In this document: positions 18,972 to 28,610 of the stretch, one piece after another
Layout of the letters: each line of letters starts with the position of its first letter
Numbering within the stretch: position 1 is the stretch's first letter
NCBI RefSeq assembly: GCF_027923545.1
Contig: NZ_BROH01000012.1
Location: 1-64,000, forward strand
Direction: 5' to 3'
Length of the DNA: 64,000 nucleotides
DNA from: Sinisalibacter aestuarii
GTDB taxonomy: Bacteria > Pseudomonadota > Alphaproteobacteria > Rhodobacterales > Rhodobacteraceae
Notes under the pieces: generated by a model
Databases searched by the model: none
What the model saw: the letters and a program-made list of their open reading frames with translations, nothing else
Told to the model about the DNA's origin: nothing
Translations under genes and position numbers: made by a program

Positions 18972-19940
18972 TCAGACCTTGATGTTCACGAGCGCCTTCA
19001 TCACGAAGATGTTGGCGATGAGGAAGGCGGCGGCGACGAGGGCCGCGGGCACGAAGGCGGCGGTGTCTTTCACGTCGTCGTAGTAATTGGGCTGGATCAC
19101 GTTGATCATCACCAGCGCCAGGATCGGGAAGCCCGACAGGAAGGTGCCCGACCATTTCGATTCCGCCGTGATCGCCTTCACCCGGCGGAACAGCTTGAAG
19201 CGGGCGCGGATCACCTTGGCGAGCCCGTCGAGGATCTCGGCGAGGTTGCCGCCCGATTGCTGCTGGATCGACACGGCGACGGCGAGGAAGCGCAGATCCT
19301 GCATGTCCATCCGCTCGGCGAGGTGCTTGAGCGCTTCGCCGATATCGCGGCCATAGGCGCTTTCGTCGGCGATCACGCCCATCTCGGAGCCCAGCGGATC
19401 GGGCACTTCCTTGGCGACGATCTGGATCGCCGACGAGAACGGGTGGCCGACGCGCAAGCTGCGCACCATCAGTTCCACCGCGTCGGGAAGCTGCTCTTCG
19501 ATCATCGACAGGCGCTTCTTGGCCTTGTTGTTGATCCAGACATAGACACCGCCAAAGCCCATCGTCGCGGCCACGGCCACGCGCACGACAAGCCCGGTCG
19601 AGGTGCCCACGGTGAGGCCGGCATAGGCCACCACCGAAACGCCGAGCATCACCATGACGAGCTGCTTGGGCGTGAAGGCGATGTTGGCCTTCTGCGCCTT
19701 TTCGGCCAGCAGCGAATAAAGCGGGATGCCGCGGGCATTCATGTGCTGGTGCATCTCCTTGCGGAGCTGTTCGAGCACCTGTTCGCGGCCGGCGCCCTTT
19801 TCGAGCATGTCGAGGCGGCGGTTGACCCGGCTGTTGAGGCTGATCGACTTGCCGAAGACCGTCAGATAGAGGCCCTCGACGATCACCAGAACGGCGATGA
19901 AAATCAGCAGATAGATAAGCGGTTCCGCACTCAGGATCAT
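18972..19940 (-). CDS. tadB: Tad inner-membrane platform protein TadB
   Basis: A 322-residue T2SF-domain protein. An N-terminal hydrophobic segment (LIYLLIFIAVLVIVEGLYL) is followed by MNARGIPLYSLLAEKAQKA. The GspF-like core contains QLPDAVELMVRSLRVGHPFS and SIQQQSGGNLAEILDGLAKV, the usual TadB landmarks. It partners TadC and lies five bases from the ATPase gene, implying translational coupling. Confidence 0.94.
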   Translation of the reverse strand: MILSAEPLIYLLIFIAVLVIVEGLYLTVFGKSISLNSRVNRRLDMLEKGAGREQVLEQLRKEMHQHMNARGIPLYSLLAEKAQKANIAFTPKQLVMVMLGVSVVAYAGLTVGTSTGLVVRVAVAATMGFGGVYVWINNKAKKRLSMIEEQLPDAVELMVRSLRVGHPFSSAIQIVAKEVPDPLGSEMGVIADESAYGRDIGEALKHLAERMDMQDLRFLAVAVSIQQQSGGNLAEILDGLAKVIRARFKLFRRVKAITAESKWSGTFLSGFPILALVMINVIQPNYYDDVKDTAAFVPAALVAAAFLIANIFVMKALVNIKV

Positions 19941-19945
19941 AAGAC

Positions 19946-21442
19946 TTACTCCGCGGCGACGGGTTCGAAGATGGAGGAGGGCAGGTCATAGCCCCACTGC
20001 CGGAACCGCTCGGAGAAGTGCGAACGCACGCCCGTGGCGGTGAAATGGCCGATGATCTTGCCTTCGGGGCCGAGCCCGACGCGCTGGAAGCGGAACACTT
20101 CCTGCATCGACAGCACGTCGCCCTCCATGCCGGTGATCTCGGTGATCGAGGTCATCCGGCGCGTGCCGTCCTGCAGGCGGCTGGCCTGCACGATCAGGTG
20201 CACGGCGCTGGCGATCTGGGCGCGCATGGCCTTCAGCGGCATCTCGATCCCGGCCATCGAGACCATGTTTTCAAGGCGCGACACGGCATCGCGGGCATTG
20301 TTGGCGTGGATCGTGGTCATCGAGCCGTCATGGCCGGTATTCATGGCCTGGAGCATGTCGATAACCTCTTCGCCGCGCGTTTCGCCGACGATGATCCGGT
20401 CCGGGCGCATCCGCAGGGCGTTGCGCAGACAATCGCGCTGGGTAACGGCGCCCTTGCCCTCGACGTTGGCGGGGCGGCTTTCCATCCGGCCCACATGGGT
20501 CTGCTGGAGCTGAAGTTCCGCCGTGTCCTCGATGGTGAGAATGCGCTCGCTGTCGTCGATGAAGGACGACAGCGCGTTGAGCGTGGTGGTCTTACCCGAA
20601 CCCGTGCCGCCTGAGACGATGATGTTGAGCCGGGTGGCGACGGCGGCCTGAAGATAGGCGGCCATCTCTTCCGAGAAGGCCCCGAAGCGCACGAGATCGT
20701 CGATCCCGAGCTTGTCTTTCTTGAACTTACGAATGGAGACGAGCGAGCCGTCCACCGCGATCGGCGGCACCATCGCGTTGAAACGCGAGCCATCGGCAAG
20801 GCGGGCGTCGACGTAAGGGTTCGATTCGTCGACGCGCCGGCCGACGGCCGACACGATCTTGTCGATGATCCGCAGAAGGTGGCGCTCGTCCTTGAAGGTC
20901 ACGTCGGAAAGCTGGAGCTTGCCGTCGCGTTCGACGAAGACCTGTTGCGGGCCGTTCACCAGAATATCGTTGACCGTGTCGTCCTGCAGCAGCGGTTCGA
21001 GCGGGCCGAGGCCCTTCACCTCGTCGAAAAGCTCGCGGTTGAGCTGCGCGCGCTCGTCGCGGTTCAGCACCACGTTCATCTCGTTCAGCGCTTCCGAGGC
21101 GATATCCTGAATCTCGGAACGCAGATCTTTCTCGGTCGCGGTTTCGAGCGCGCTGAGATTGAGGTTGTCGAGCAGGCGGGTATGCAGCTCGACCTTGATT
21201 TCGCCCAGGCGCTCCTTGCGCTTGCGCTCCTTGTCGGAGGGCGCGGGCTGGGCCGGGGTCTTGTGCACCGGCGCCATCTGCGCGGGCTTTTTCGGCGCCG
21301 TCAGCTTGGCGCGGGGCGCTTCGCTCGGGGCGGCGGCGGGCGCCGCAGCCGGGGCCTGGCCGCCCTCGACGGCATGCAGCTTCGGCGTGCCGGCGGCGGT
21401 GCCGGGTTTTTCGGAGCCGGGTTTCTTGTAACGCGAGAACAT
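19946..21442 (-). CDS. cpaF: Tad pilus assembly ATPase TadA/CpaF
   Basis: A 498-residue secretion-type ATPase energising Flp pilus extension. The Walker A motif is [20 protein letters not shown] and the Asp box is [14 protein letters not shown]. The His box region continues with [22 protein letters not shown] variable Pro/Ala/Lys-rich N-terminus (about 1-75) precedes the conserved N2 domain ([16 protein letters not shown]). It is the centre of the minus-strand tad operon, upstream of tadB and downstream of cpaE. Confidence 0.96.
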   Translation of the reverse strand: MFSRYKKPGSEKPGTAAGTPKLHAVEGGQAPAAAPAAAPSEAPRAKLTAPKKPAQMAPVHKTPAQPAPSDKERKRKERLGEIKVELHTRLLDNLNLSALETATEKDLRSEIQDIASEALNEMNVVLNRDERAQLNRELFDEVKGLGPLEPLLQDDTVNDILVNGPQQVFVERDGKLQLSDVTFKDERHLLRIIDKIVSAVGRRVDESNPYVDARLADGSRFNAMVPPIAVDGSLVSIRKFKKDKLGIDDLVRFGAFSEEMAAYLQAAVATRLNIIVSGGTGSGKTTTLNALSSFIDDSERILTIEDTAELQLQQTHVGRMESRPANVEGKGAVTQRDCLRNALRMRPDRIIVGETRGEEVIDMLQAMNTGHDGSMTTIHANNARDAVSRLENMVSMAGIEMPLKAMRAQIASAVHLIVQASRLQDGTRRMTSITEITGMEGDVLSMQEVFRFQRVGLGPEGKIIGHFTATGVRSHFSERFRQWGYDLPSSIFEPVAAE

Positions 21443-21456
21443 CTGCCCGGTTCCTT

Positions 21457-22725
21457 CTATTTCGCTGCCGCTTCGGCGGATTCGTTGACCTCGTGCACCG
21501 ATTTGGCGAGCTTCTGGATTTCCTTGCGAAGCGGGTTCTTCGCAATGGTCTCGGCCAGCGGCAGCCCGTGATCGCAGGCCTGCACGATCGGCTTGCCGCC
21601 ATCGGGCATCATCACGTCGATGGAGATATCGAGGCTCTCGGCCAGCCGTTTGACCCGGCTCTTGCCGTTGAGATCGGTGAATTTCGGCGCACGGTTGAGG
21701 ATGTAGCGCAGTTTGGTATGCGGCAGATCCTCGGCTTTCAGCGCCCGGATCATCCGCAGCGCGTTCTGGGCCGAGCGCATGTCGAGCTCGATCGGCGCGA
21801 AGTAGACATGGGCGGCGTTCAGCACCGTCTCGGTCCAGCTGACCACCGTGGTGGGCATGTCGATCACCACATAGTCGAAATTCGACCGCGCCATCGCGAT
21901 GATGCGCTCGATATCCTCGTTGGTGACGAGATCGAGCGGCAGCATGTCATTGGGCGCGGTGAACACGTGCAGCTTGTCGTTGAAGGTGACGAGCGCGGCC
22001 CTGAAGCTTTCTTCGTCCATCGATTCGGTGTCCGACAGCATCTCATAAACCGTCTCGCGCCGGGGCAGATCGAGATAGGTCGCGATCGAGCCCATCTGCA
22101 GATCGAGATCCAGCAGGCAGACGCGCGGCGGCTCTTTCTTGTCTTTCTTGTCGGCCTTCTCGATATTGGCCAGTTCCCAGGCGAGGTTGACCGCCAGCGT
22201 GGTCGCGCCGACGCCGCCGGCAAGGCCATGAACGCCAAGCACCACGCCCTCGCGCCCGCCTTGCGGCTTGGTCGTCGGGGGCACGGCACTGTGGGCCGGG
22301 GCTTCCGGTTCGGGGTCCGGCGCACGCAGGCGCTCGATGGCGTCGTGCAGCGCACCTTCGGGAAGCGGGTAGGGGACGAACTCTTCGGCCCCCATCTTCA
22401 GAAGCTGGTGCAGCGCGATCGGGCTCACTTCCTCGGCGATCACGATGGCCTTGATGCCACGCGCCGTCGCCTCGCGGATCACTTCCGCGATCTGGGCCAG
22501 GTTGCTTTCGTCCCGGTCGTCCATCGCCACGGCGATGAATTCCAGCGATTCCGCTTCCGGCTGGGTGAGAAATGCCCGGGCATCGTCAAGCGATAGATCG
22601 CCCCAGCTCTCGCCGAGCTCGGTCTCCATGTCTTCGATCAGAAGATCGAACTCCTGAACATCCCGCGAGACCGTGCAAGCTACGATCGGGGCCGGGTCTG
22701 CCTGGAGTGCCGCATTGCCACTCAT
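21457..22725 (-). CDS. cpaE: Tad locus MinD/ParA-like protein CpaE/TadZ
   Basis: A 422-residue polar-localisation factor. An N-terminal receiver-like domain (about 10-140, VACTVSRDVQEFDLLIEDM) lacks the usual phospho-site context. A ParA/MinD-like ATPase domain follows, with the deviant Walker A GLAGGVGATTLAVNLAWEL, which has no lysine before the TT. Start at 22725 (MSGNAALQADPAP); the in-frame extension to 22800 would run into the upstream leader. CpaE proteins position the Tad machinery at the pole (family knowledge). Confidence 0.92.
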   Translation of the reverse strand: MSGNAALQADPAPIVACTVSRDVQEFDLLIEDMETELGESWGDLSLDDARAFLTQPEAESLEFIAVAMDDRDESNLAQIAEVIREATARGIKAIVIAEEVSPIALHQLLKMGAEEFVPYPLPEGALHDAIERLRAPDPEPEAPAHSAVPPTTKPQGGREGVVLGVHGLAGGVGATTLAVNLAWELANIEKADKKDKKEPPRVCLLDLDLQMGSIATYLDLPRRETVYEMLSDTESMDEESFRAALVTFNDKLHVFTAPNDMLPLDLVTNEDIERIIAMARSNFDYVVIDMPTTVVSWTETVLNAAHVYFAPIELDMRSAQNALRMIRALKAEDLPHTKLRYILNRAPKFTDLNGKSRVKRLAESLDISIDVMMPDGGKPIVQACDHGLPLAETIAKNPLRKEIQKLAKSVHEVNESAEAAAK

Positions 22726-22988
22726 GTGCCTCTTCCTTACCTGACGGAGCCGGCCGGGATACGCTGGTTGATCCGGCGCATCTGCCGCCTCCTGCCGCAC
22801 GACTCGTGCGTGGGTTTGCTCGTTACCTTGGGAAAATCGCAGGGAATGGGGGCAAGAATGGGGCGGAAAGCGCGAAAATGTGCGGTCTTTTAAGACGATC
22901 CCGTCTCATTGGCGCGGCTGTTTCCACTGGGCCAACATAAAACGGCCGGCGAGGGCCGGCCGTTTCGATTTTGCAAATCCGGGAGAGG

Positions 22989-23648
22989 TCAGCTGCCGCC
23001 GCCACCCCCGCCATTGGAGCTTGACGATGGCGGCATCTCGGTCGCCGAGCGGACATATTCGCGGGCAATCACCTCGGCATATTTGCCATTGAGGATCAGC
23101 GGCGCATCTTCCACGAAGCCCGACACTTCGGTCACCGTGCGCCGGTTGCGGCGCTCGCGGTCCTGGGTGTTCACCACCGGGCGGGTTTCGCCGTAGGAGA
23201 CCATCGCCTCCAGCCGCGAGCGGCTCACGCCCCTGGTCGCCAGATAGGCGACGACGGCCTGGGCCCGGCGCAGGCCGAGGCCCTTGTTGTAGGCGGTGGA
23301 GCCGACCAGGTCGGTATGGCCGTAGACGCGGAAGCGCACTTCCGGGAACTGGCGGATGAAATGCGCCTGCCGGTCGAGGACCGTGCGGGCATCGGCATCG
23401 AGCTGCGCCGAATTGAAGGCGAAGTTCACCGTGTCGGCCACTTCGCGGTTGAACCGCTCGGCCAGGCTGACCACGTAGCTCTGGGTGCCGTTCATCATGC
23501 CGACATTGTTCTCGACCGAGCTGCCCCAGCCCTCCGAGTCCGGCGCATGGCCGGCCTCACCGTAGCGCGAGAGCGTCTCTTCGCAGCCGGTGAGCAGGGC
23601 GAGGATCGAGGTCGCGGCGAGGAATTTCTGGGTCCGGGTAAGGGCCAT
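22989..23648 (-). CDS. OmpA-family lipoprotein of the Tad locus
   Basis: A 219-residue outer-membrane lipoprotein. Signal peptide with lipobox ALLTGCEE. The OmpA-like peptidoglycan-binding domain is around residues 75-185, with FNSAQLDADARTVLDRQA, RVYGHTDLVGSTAYNKGLG and LRRAQAVVAYL. The tail is unusual: four serines then an Asn and a poly-Gly stretch. Start at ATG 23648, with GGAGG seven bases upstream; the longer TTG-initiated frame at 23654 is less likely. It sits directly after the secretin gene, as is usual in alphaproteobacterial tad loci, where it probably anchors the secretin to the cell wall. Confidence 0.88.
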   Translation of the reverse strand: MALTRTQKFLAATSILALLTGCEETLSRYGEAGHAPDSEGWGSSVENNVGMMNGTQSYVVSLAERFNREVADTVNFAFNSAQLDADARTVLDRQAHFIRQFPEVRFRVYGHTDLVGSTAYNKGLGLRRAQAVVAYLATRGVSRSRLEAMVSYGETRPVVNTQDRERRNRRTVTEVSGFVEDAPLILNGKYAEVIAREYVRSATEMPPSSSSNGGGGGGS

Positions 23649-23650
23649 GA

Positions 23651-25093
23651 TCAATCCTCCATCACGTAGCCGTAGGAACCGCCGAAGTCCTGCTGCGCCA
23701 CTTCGCCGGCGGCGCCGGTGGTGGGCCGGTTGGGCGCGGCGGTGCGTCCGAACAGGAACAGATCGGTCTCCGACGGAGGCCGGATACGGTCGGTGGGCAG
23801 GCTCAGAGCCTCGCCGCGGGTCGGGGTAACGAGGTGCGGGGTGATGATGATCACCAGCTCCGACTGGGCCCGCTCGTAATCGGCGGAGCGGAACAGCGCG
23901 CCGAGGATCGGGATATCGCCGAGCCAGGGCACCTGGCCGTTGAGATCGCGGAAATCGTCCTGCAGCAGCCCGGCGATGGCGAAGCTCTGGCCATCGCGCA
24001 TCTCGACGGTGGTCGAGGTTTCACGCCGTTTGAAGGCGTTGACGGCGATCGAGCCGCCACCGAAGCTGATGGCGGAGTCGAGCGCCGAAACCGAGGCCAT
24101 CAGTTCGAGGTTGATGATGTCGCCATCCACCACGCGGGGGGTGAACTCAAGCTCGACGCCGATCGGTTTGTAGTCGATCGAGATATTGCCGTCCGAGTCC
24201 TGCACCGGGATCGGGTATTCGCCACCGGCCAGGAAGCTCGCCCGCTGACCGGAGAGGGCGGTCAGGTTCGGTTCGGCCAATGTGCGGACCATGCCTTTGT
24301 TTTCAAGGGCTTCGATCATCACCTGGAATTGCAGCGCCGAGGTGCCGAGGCCAAAGCCGAAGGTGCCGAAGCTGTCGTTGGTGGAGTTCATGAGCGTGCC
24401 GGCATCGCCGTCGAAGGCGCTGTTGAAATTGTTGCCGTCCGACATCAGGCCGGTGCCCATCGCCACGCCCGCGCCGATGCCGGTGCCGGTCAGGGCGCCG
24501 CCGATGCCCATCGAGGACGACAGGCTCTTGGTGACGGAACGCTGCATCTCGGCGAAGCGCACCTTCAGCATCACCTGCTGCGTGCCGCCCACATTCATCA
24601 GGTTGGACACCCGCTCCGGGGCATAGCGGTTGGCCAGGTCGATTGCGCGGTCGAGCGCCATCGTCGAGCTGACCGTGCCGGACAGGACGATGCCGTCATT
24701 CGCCGTGCGCACCTCGATGCCCTCGCCGGGCAGGATCTGGCGCAGCCGTTCCTTGAACTCGGCGATGTCGGGCGTGACCTGCACCTCGACATTGGTGATC
24801 AGCGAGCCATCGGCGGCGAGCAGGGTGAGCGTCGTGCGCCCCGGCGCCTTGCCGAGCACGTAGATCGTGCGGTCGGAGAGGGTGGAGATATCGGCGATGC
24901 CGGGATTGGCGATCGACAATTCTGCGAAAGGTTGGTCGCTTTCGACCACCACCGCCCGGTTCATCGGAACGCTGAGCGCCGCAGAGGCGGCGCCATTCAA
25001 CACACGCAGTGTTTCGGCCTGTGCGCCGGGGGTGGCCGCCAGGCCCATCCCGAGGCCCAGAAGTGCCGCCTTAAGGAATCTGTCAAATTTCAT
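23651..25093 (-). CDS. cpaC: Tad outer-membrane secretin RcpA/CpaC
   Basis: A 480-residue type II/III secretin-family protein forming the Flp pilus exit channel. The signal peptide occupies residues 1-26 (cleavage after GAQA). A pilus-MSHA/BON N-domain is around 35-190 (EGIEVRTANDGIVLSGTV). The secretin core carries VELEFTPRVVDGDIINLEL and the signature VPWLGDIPILGALFRS near residue 400. It lies immediately upstream of the OmpA-like lipoprotein and 268 bp downstream of cpaB. Confidence 0.95.
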   Translation of the reverse strand: MKFDRFLKAALLGLGMGLAATPGAQAETLRVLNGAASAALSVPMNRAVVVESDQPFAELSIANPGIADISTLSDRTIYVLGKAPGRTTLTLLAADGSLITNVEVQVTPDIAEFKERLRQILPGEGIEVRTANDGIVLSGTVSSTMALDRAIDLANRYAPERVSNLMNVGGTQQVMLKVRFAEMQRSVTKSLSSSMGIGGALTGTGIGAGVAMGTGLMSDGNNFNSAFDGDAGTLMNSTNDSFGTFGFGLGTSALQFQVMIEALENKGMVRTLAEPNLTALSGQRASFLAGGEYPIPVQDSDGNISIDYKPIGVELEFTPRVVDGDIINLELMASVSALDSAISFGGGSIAVNAFKRRETSTTVEMRDGQSFAIAGLLQDDFRDLNGQVPWLGDIPILGALFRSADYERAQSELVIIITPHLVTPTRGEALSLPTDRIRPPSETDLFLFGRTAAPNRPTTGAAGEVAQQDFGGSYGYVMED

Positions 25094-25304
25094 TGTGATC
25101 CTGCCTCTCTGATCACGATTTTATCTGGCCCGCCCGGAATGTTCTTGTGGGTCTTGGCCGGTCTGCTCGTCGTGTCGCCCGTTTGCCGGGCTTGGTGTGA
25201 ATTTCCGCGCAGGATGCGACAGAAATCGGTTTTATGCAAGAATCAAGCACTTGGCTTGAGTTATATATGCGTCACCAGAGCAACAGTTTTGCCGGTATCC
25301 GCAA

Positions 25305-25342
25305 TATTTTGGGGGGCACGCGGCGGTGCCCCCCTGTATCTG
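25305..25342. other. GC-rich hairpin between cpaB and cpaC
   Basis: Nine-base arms GGGGGGCAC / GTGCCCCCC with a 6-nt loop. On the coding (minus) strand the hairpin follows cpaB by about 20 bases and is trailed by AAAATATT rather than a T-run. It is not a typical terminator there and may act as an mRNA stabiliser or attenuator that sets the ratio of CpaB to secretin. On the plus strand it is preceded by TTTT. The rest of the 268-bp gap shows no gene. Confidence 0.5.
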
Positions 25343-25360
25343 TCCTGTCATCCGTCCGGC

Positions 25361-26218
25361 TCAGTTGGTCGGGCAGGGGATCGGCGTTTCGACGATCTCG
25401 CCGCCCTTGCGCGTGCGCACCGTGCAGATCTGCGGCGCCTGTTCGGCCTCGACCACCCGCCGCTCGATGCCGAGAAGCTGGTCCTGGTCCACTTCCACGT
25501 TCTCGGCCACCGTATCGTCGCCATGCCCGACGAGCGAGAGGGTGAGCCTGCCGGTGGCGCGGGCCTGGGCGAGCGCCGCCACCTGTTGCGGCGTGGCCTC
25601 GACGGTTACCGTGCGCGCCACGGTGGGCGAGGTGCGGTCGAGATCGGCGGTCTGGTCGATGGCGATGATCTGGATGTTCGATTCAATCAATTTCGTCACG
25701 TCCTCGGCCCGGCGTTCGCCGTCCGACGAGGCGCGGCCGGTCCAGTAGACATCGACCCGGTCGCCCGGGGCGAGAAAGCCGGAGACGCCCGAGGTGACAT
25801 CGACCCGGATCGCGAAGGCGCGCATGCCGGTGGCGAGCCGCGAGGCGACGCCGGCATCCTGGCCCGGCCCGGTCACCTTGACGGCAAGGATCGCCTCGTC
25901 CTTTTCCATGGTGCGCAGGACCGTGCGGAACCGCTTTTCGCCTTCCGGGAACAGCGTGTCGAGCGAGGTGAACGCCCCTTCCGGGATCGCGCTCTTGGGC
26001 CAGTTCACGGCCCGGATGTTTTGCTCGGTGATCTGGGTGCCGTAGCGAACGCCTTCCTTCACGACAAAGACGCTGGTGGTTTCCACCACATTCGCCCGCG
26101 CCGCGCGTTCGGCTGCGAGTGCCGACTGGTAGTCGCCGAACACACCCTTTGCCATGTAGACGGCGAAGCCAGCCAGGCCGACGCCGAGGACCAATACCAG
26201 CGAGAATACCGCGCGCAT
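25361..26218 (-). CDS. cpaB: Tad pilus assembly protein CpaB/RcpC
   Basis: A 285-residue periplasmic protein with an N-terminal membrane anchor (VFSLVLVLGVGLAGFAVYM). A SAF domain follows near residues 50-115 (VVKEGVRYGTQITEQNIRAV). An RcpC-type domain follows, with FAIRVDVTSGVSGFLAPGDR and VDVYWTG. It works with the secretin in the outer-membrane part of the Tad apparatus. It is preceded by the pilin gene and a GC-rich hairpin region. Confidence 0.92.
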   Translation of the reverse strand: MRAVFSLVLVLGVGLAGFAVYMAKGVFGDYQSALAAERAARANVVETTSVFVVKEGVRYGTQITEQNIRAVNWPKSAIPEGAFTSLDTLFPEGEKRFRTVLRTMEKDEAILAVKVTGPGQDAGVASRLATGMRAFAIRVDVTSGVSGFLAPGDRVDVYWTGRASSDGERRAEDVTKLIESNIQIIAIDQTADLDRTSPTVARTVTVEATPQQVAALAQARATGRLTLSLVGHGDDTVAENVEVDQDQLLGIERRVVEAEQAPQICTVRTRKGGEIVETPIPCPTN

Positions 26219-26337
26219 GTCCCTTCCTTTCCCTATGTAAAACCGGAAGCCCGGTTACTGCCTTGCCGAAGCTGCCGGTCAAATAGGGCAGAAATCAGGA
26301 CAAAGCGTGATATTGAAAAGATTTTGTTCCAGTCGCG

Positions 26338-26422
26338 CAACAAAGCCCCGTTGCCTGGCGGCGCCTTGTTGAACGGGGAAGGGGCCACGCCGATCCGGCG
26401 AGGCCCCGTTCCGTCTTATTCG
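26338..26422 (-). terminator. Attenuator/partial terminator after the Flp pilin gene
   Basis: On the minus strand, just after the pilin stop, a strong GC stem forms from GGGGCCTCGCC and GGCGTGGCCCC, nested inside AACGGGG / CCCCGTT arms. It is followed by CAACAAGG rather than a clean T-run. Such structures commonly let the abundant pilin be transcribed in excess over the assembly genes. That function is inferred. Confidence 0.45.
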
Positions 26423-26451
26423 CGTAAAGCGTGAGCCAACAGGCTTACACC

Positions 26452-26691
26452 TTATTCGGTCGTGGTCGTCCCGCCGCCAGCGGTGTAGTCCGGCATGTCG
26501 CCGCCAACCGCGGTGCCCATGCCGCCCACTTCGTCGCCGATGGCGCCGGCGAGTTCGGTGACGCCACCGCCCACCGAGGTCAGCACGGCGATGCCGAGGC
26601 CGACGATGGCGGCGGTCAGCACGACCCAGTCAACGGTCACGGCGCCGGATTCGTCATTCTTGAAGTTCTTCGCAAACTTGATCAGTTTCAT
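26452..26691 (-). CDS. flp: Flp/Fap-type pilin
   Basis: A 79-residue prepilin, the major subunit of the Tad pilus. The short charged leader ends NDESG, and cleavage is expected before AVTVDWVVLTAAIVGLG, the hydrophobic assembly helix. The canonical Glu-Tyr of Flp pilins at +5/+6 is replaced by Asp-Trp, a form common in this bacterial group. The C-terminus is Gly/Thr-rich (TAGGGTTTTE). It is the first gene of the minus-strand tad cluster and its product is processed by the peptidase at 15984. Confidence 0.93.
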   Translation of the reverse strand: MKLIKFAKNFKNDESGAVTVDWVVLTAAIVGLGIAVLTSVGGGVTELAGAIGDEVGGMGTAVGGDMPDYTAGGGTTTTE

Positions 26692-27043
26692 CTCTATGTC
26701 CCTCCGAAAGGTCTCTGCTTGGTTTCACTCTGCCTCCAGCCGAACCCCGAACCGCCTGTGAACCGATCCGCTGCCCTGCTTGGCATGATGCGAATACACT
26801 CCCGGATTGGGGCGAGAGTTTGGCTAAGATCGTACATTTTTTGGGGGTGTACTTTTTGTTGGAGAGGTCAGTATTAGTGCATTGAAAATAAACAATATTT
26901 TTTTCTTTATTCTTGCTTGAAAGCAGCGATGCCGCGGGTTTTGGCGCAACAGAATAGATATAAAAACAAGGAAAAACTGGCGCTGAATCGGGATTTTTGC
27001 GAAACTTTCAACAAAACAAAGAATACGAGGCAGAGCAGTCCCC
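26692..27043. promoter_or_regulatory. AT-rich divergent region upstream of flp and the transglycosylase gene
   Basis: A 352-bp non-coding region. The part from about 26830 to 26960 is strikingly AT-rich for this genome (runs of T and A such as TATTTTTTTCTTTATTC). It probably contains the flp promoter and regulator or nucleoid-protein binding sites. No open frame, RNA gene or clear operator is visible. Confidence 0.5.
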
Positions 27044-27865
27044 ATGCGGACATTGGCACCATTCCTGATCGGGGTGACGATTCTGGCCTGCGCGCCCGCG
27101 CAGGCCCAGGAAGCGGCCCCGGGCGATTTTACCTTTCGCCGGATCGCAGCGCCGCCCAAGGGGCAGGCGCCCCGGATCGACGTGCAGGTCGATCCCGAAG
27201 CCTATAATGCCTGGATGGAAGGGCTTGGCGACGCCGCGCGCGACGAGGCGGTGGTCGAAGCCTCGGCCCCCGCCACCGTGGTGCCGACCGGCTGGGAGTG
27301 GTTCTGGGGCAATGTCTCGTCCGAACTCAGCGCCTCCGGGCCGGCCAACATGGCCAAGGCGCTGGCGGCGATCGAAAGCGGGCAGGGGCCGCAGCCGCGG
27401 CTCCAGCATCTGCAGGATATCGCCGCGCGCTACGGGCGCGAGATTCTGGGTGCGACGGTGGGCACCGATGTATCGCCCGCGCTCGTCGTGGCGCTGATCG
27501 CGGTGGAGAGCAGCGGCAATGTCACCGCCGAGAGCCATGCCGGCGCGCAGGGGCTGATGCAGCTCATCCCCGACACCGCGGCCCGCTTCGGCGTGGAAGA
27601 TCCGAACGATCCGCTCCAGAACATCAAGGGCGGGGTGGCCTATCTCGCCTGGCTGATGAAGCATTTCGACCGCGATCCGATCTTTGCGCTGGCAGGGTAC
27701 AACGCGGGCGAGAACGCGGTGACGCAACATGGCGGCGTGCCGCCCTATGCCGAAACGCGCGCCTATGTGCCCAAGGTGCTGAGCGCCTGGCAGGTGGCGC
27801 GCGGCCTCTGCCTCACGCCGCCGCAGCTCATCACCGATGGCTGCGTCTTCGCGGTGTCCGGCTGA
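27044..27865 (+). CDS. Periplasmic lytic transglycosylase (SLT domain)
   Basis: A 273-residue exported muramidase. The signal peptide is at residues 1-21 (cleavage near PAQA-QE). The SLT domain is around 140-255, with the catalytic Glu155 in LIAVESSGNV. It is followed by GAQGLMQLIPDTAARFGV and ALAGYNAGENAV, the three family motifs. Its position divergent from the pilin gene suggests a role in opening peptidoglycan for the Tad machine, though a housekeeping role is also possible. An N-terminal segment (25-130) has no recognised domain. Confidence 0.9.
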   Translation: MRTLAPFLIGVTILACAPAQAQEAAPGDFTFRRIAAPPKGQAPRIDVQVDPEAYNAWMEGLGDAARDEAVVEASAPATVVPTGWEWFWGNVSSELSASGPANMAKALAAIESGQGPQPRLQHLQDIAARYGREILGATVGTDVSPALVVALIAVESSGNVTAESHAGAQGLMQLIPDTAARFGVEDPNDPLQNIKGGVAYLAWLMKHFDRDPIFALAGYNAGENAVTQHGGVPPYAETRAYVPKVLSAWQVARGLCLTPPQLITDGCVFAVSG

Positions 27866-27872
27866 GTGGCGG

Positions 27873-28610
27873 TCAGATCGACAGCTTCTTGAAGATCCGC
27901 TCGGGGATCAGCCTGATGATCGTCATGATGATCCACCAGAAGCCGGGCGTGTAGATCACGTTGCGCTTCTTCTCCACGGCTTTCAGGATGTCGCCCGCCA
28001 CCTTGTCGGGCGAGGCGACGAGGAACATGCCCTCGATCCCCCAGGTCATCGAGGTGTCGACAAAACCCGGTTTCACCGTCACCACATGCCCGCCCGCGCG
28101 CGTAAGGCGGTTGCGCAGGCCCGAGAGGTAGGTGGCGAAGCCCGCCTTGGCCGCGCCGTAGGTGTAATTGCCGATCCGCCCCCGGTCGCCCGCCACCGAG
28201 GCCACGCCGACGATGGTGCCGCAGGCGCGCGCCTCCAGCACCGGCAGGATTTCGGCGAGAAAGCGGGCGGGGCCGGTGAAGTTGTCGATGGCAACGCTGC
28301 CGATCAGCGCGGGATCGGCGTCGATCTCGGCCTGTGGGGGCATCGAGCCGACGAAGCTTGCCACGTTGATCTCGCCCGGCTCGATCTCGACCTTGCGGAT
28401 GATCGGGGCAAAGGTGGCGGGATCGCGCGCGTCGAATGTCAGCGCCGAGGCTTCCGCCGCGCCGCGCGCCGAAAGATCGGCCGCCAGCGCCTTGAGGTCG
28501 TCCATGTCGCGGCCGGCGACGATCACGCTGTGGCCGTGTTCGGCAAGCTTGCGGGCAAAGGCGCGCGCCATCGAGGAGGTGGCGCCGAGGATGATCCAGG
28601 TCTTCGTCAT
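27873..28610 (-). CDS. SDR oxidoreductase, DprE2-like
   Basis: A 245-residue short-chain dehydrogenase. The cofactor loop is IILGATSSMARAFARKLAE, and the catalytic Tyr-x-x-x-Lys is in NYTYGAAKAGFATYLSGL. A hydrophobic C-terminus (FWWIIMTIIRLIP) suggests membrane association, as in decaprenylphosphoryl-2-keto-erythropentose reductases. The start at 28610 overlaps the stop of the DprE1-like oxidase by four bases. Together the pair would epimerise a polyprenyl-phospho-sugar (inferred from homology to DprE1/DprE2). Confidence 0.83.
   Translation of the reverse strand: MTKTWIILGATSSMARAFARKLAEHGHSVIVAGRDMDDLKALAADLSARGAAEASALTFDARDPATFAPIIRKVEIEPGEINVASFVGSMPPQAEIDADPALIGSVAIDNFTGPARFLAEILPVLEARACGTIVGVASVAGDRGRIGNYTYGAAKAGFATYLSGLRNRLTRAGGHVVTVKPGFVDTSMTWGIEGMFLVASPDKVAGDILKAVEKKRNVIYTPGFWWIIMTIIRLIPERIFKKLSI

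Noticed and set aside
23834-26434. 866-residue plus-strand open frame
   Set aside because: Antisense to the secretin and cpaB genes, with no recognisable domain.
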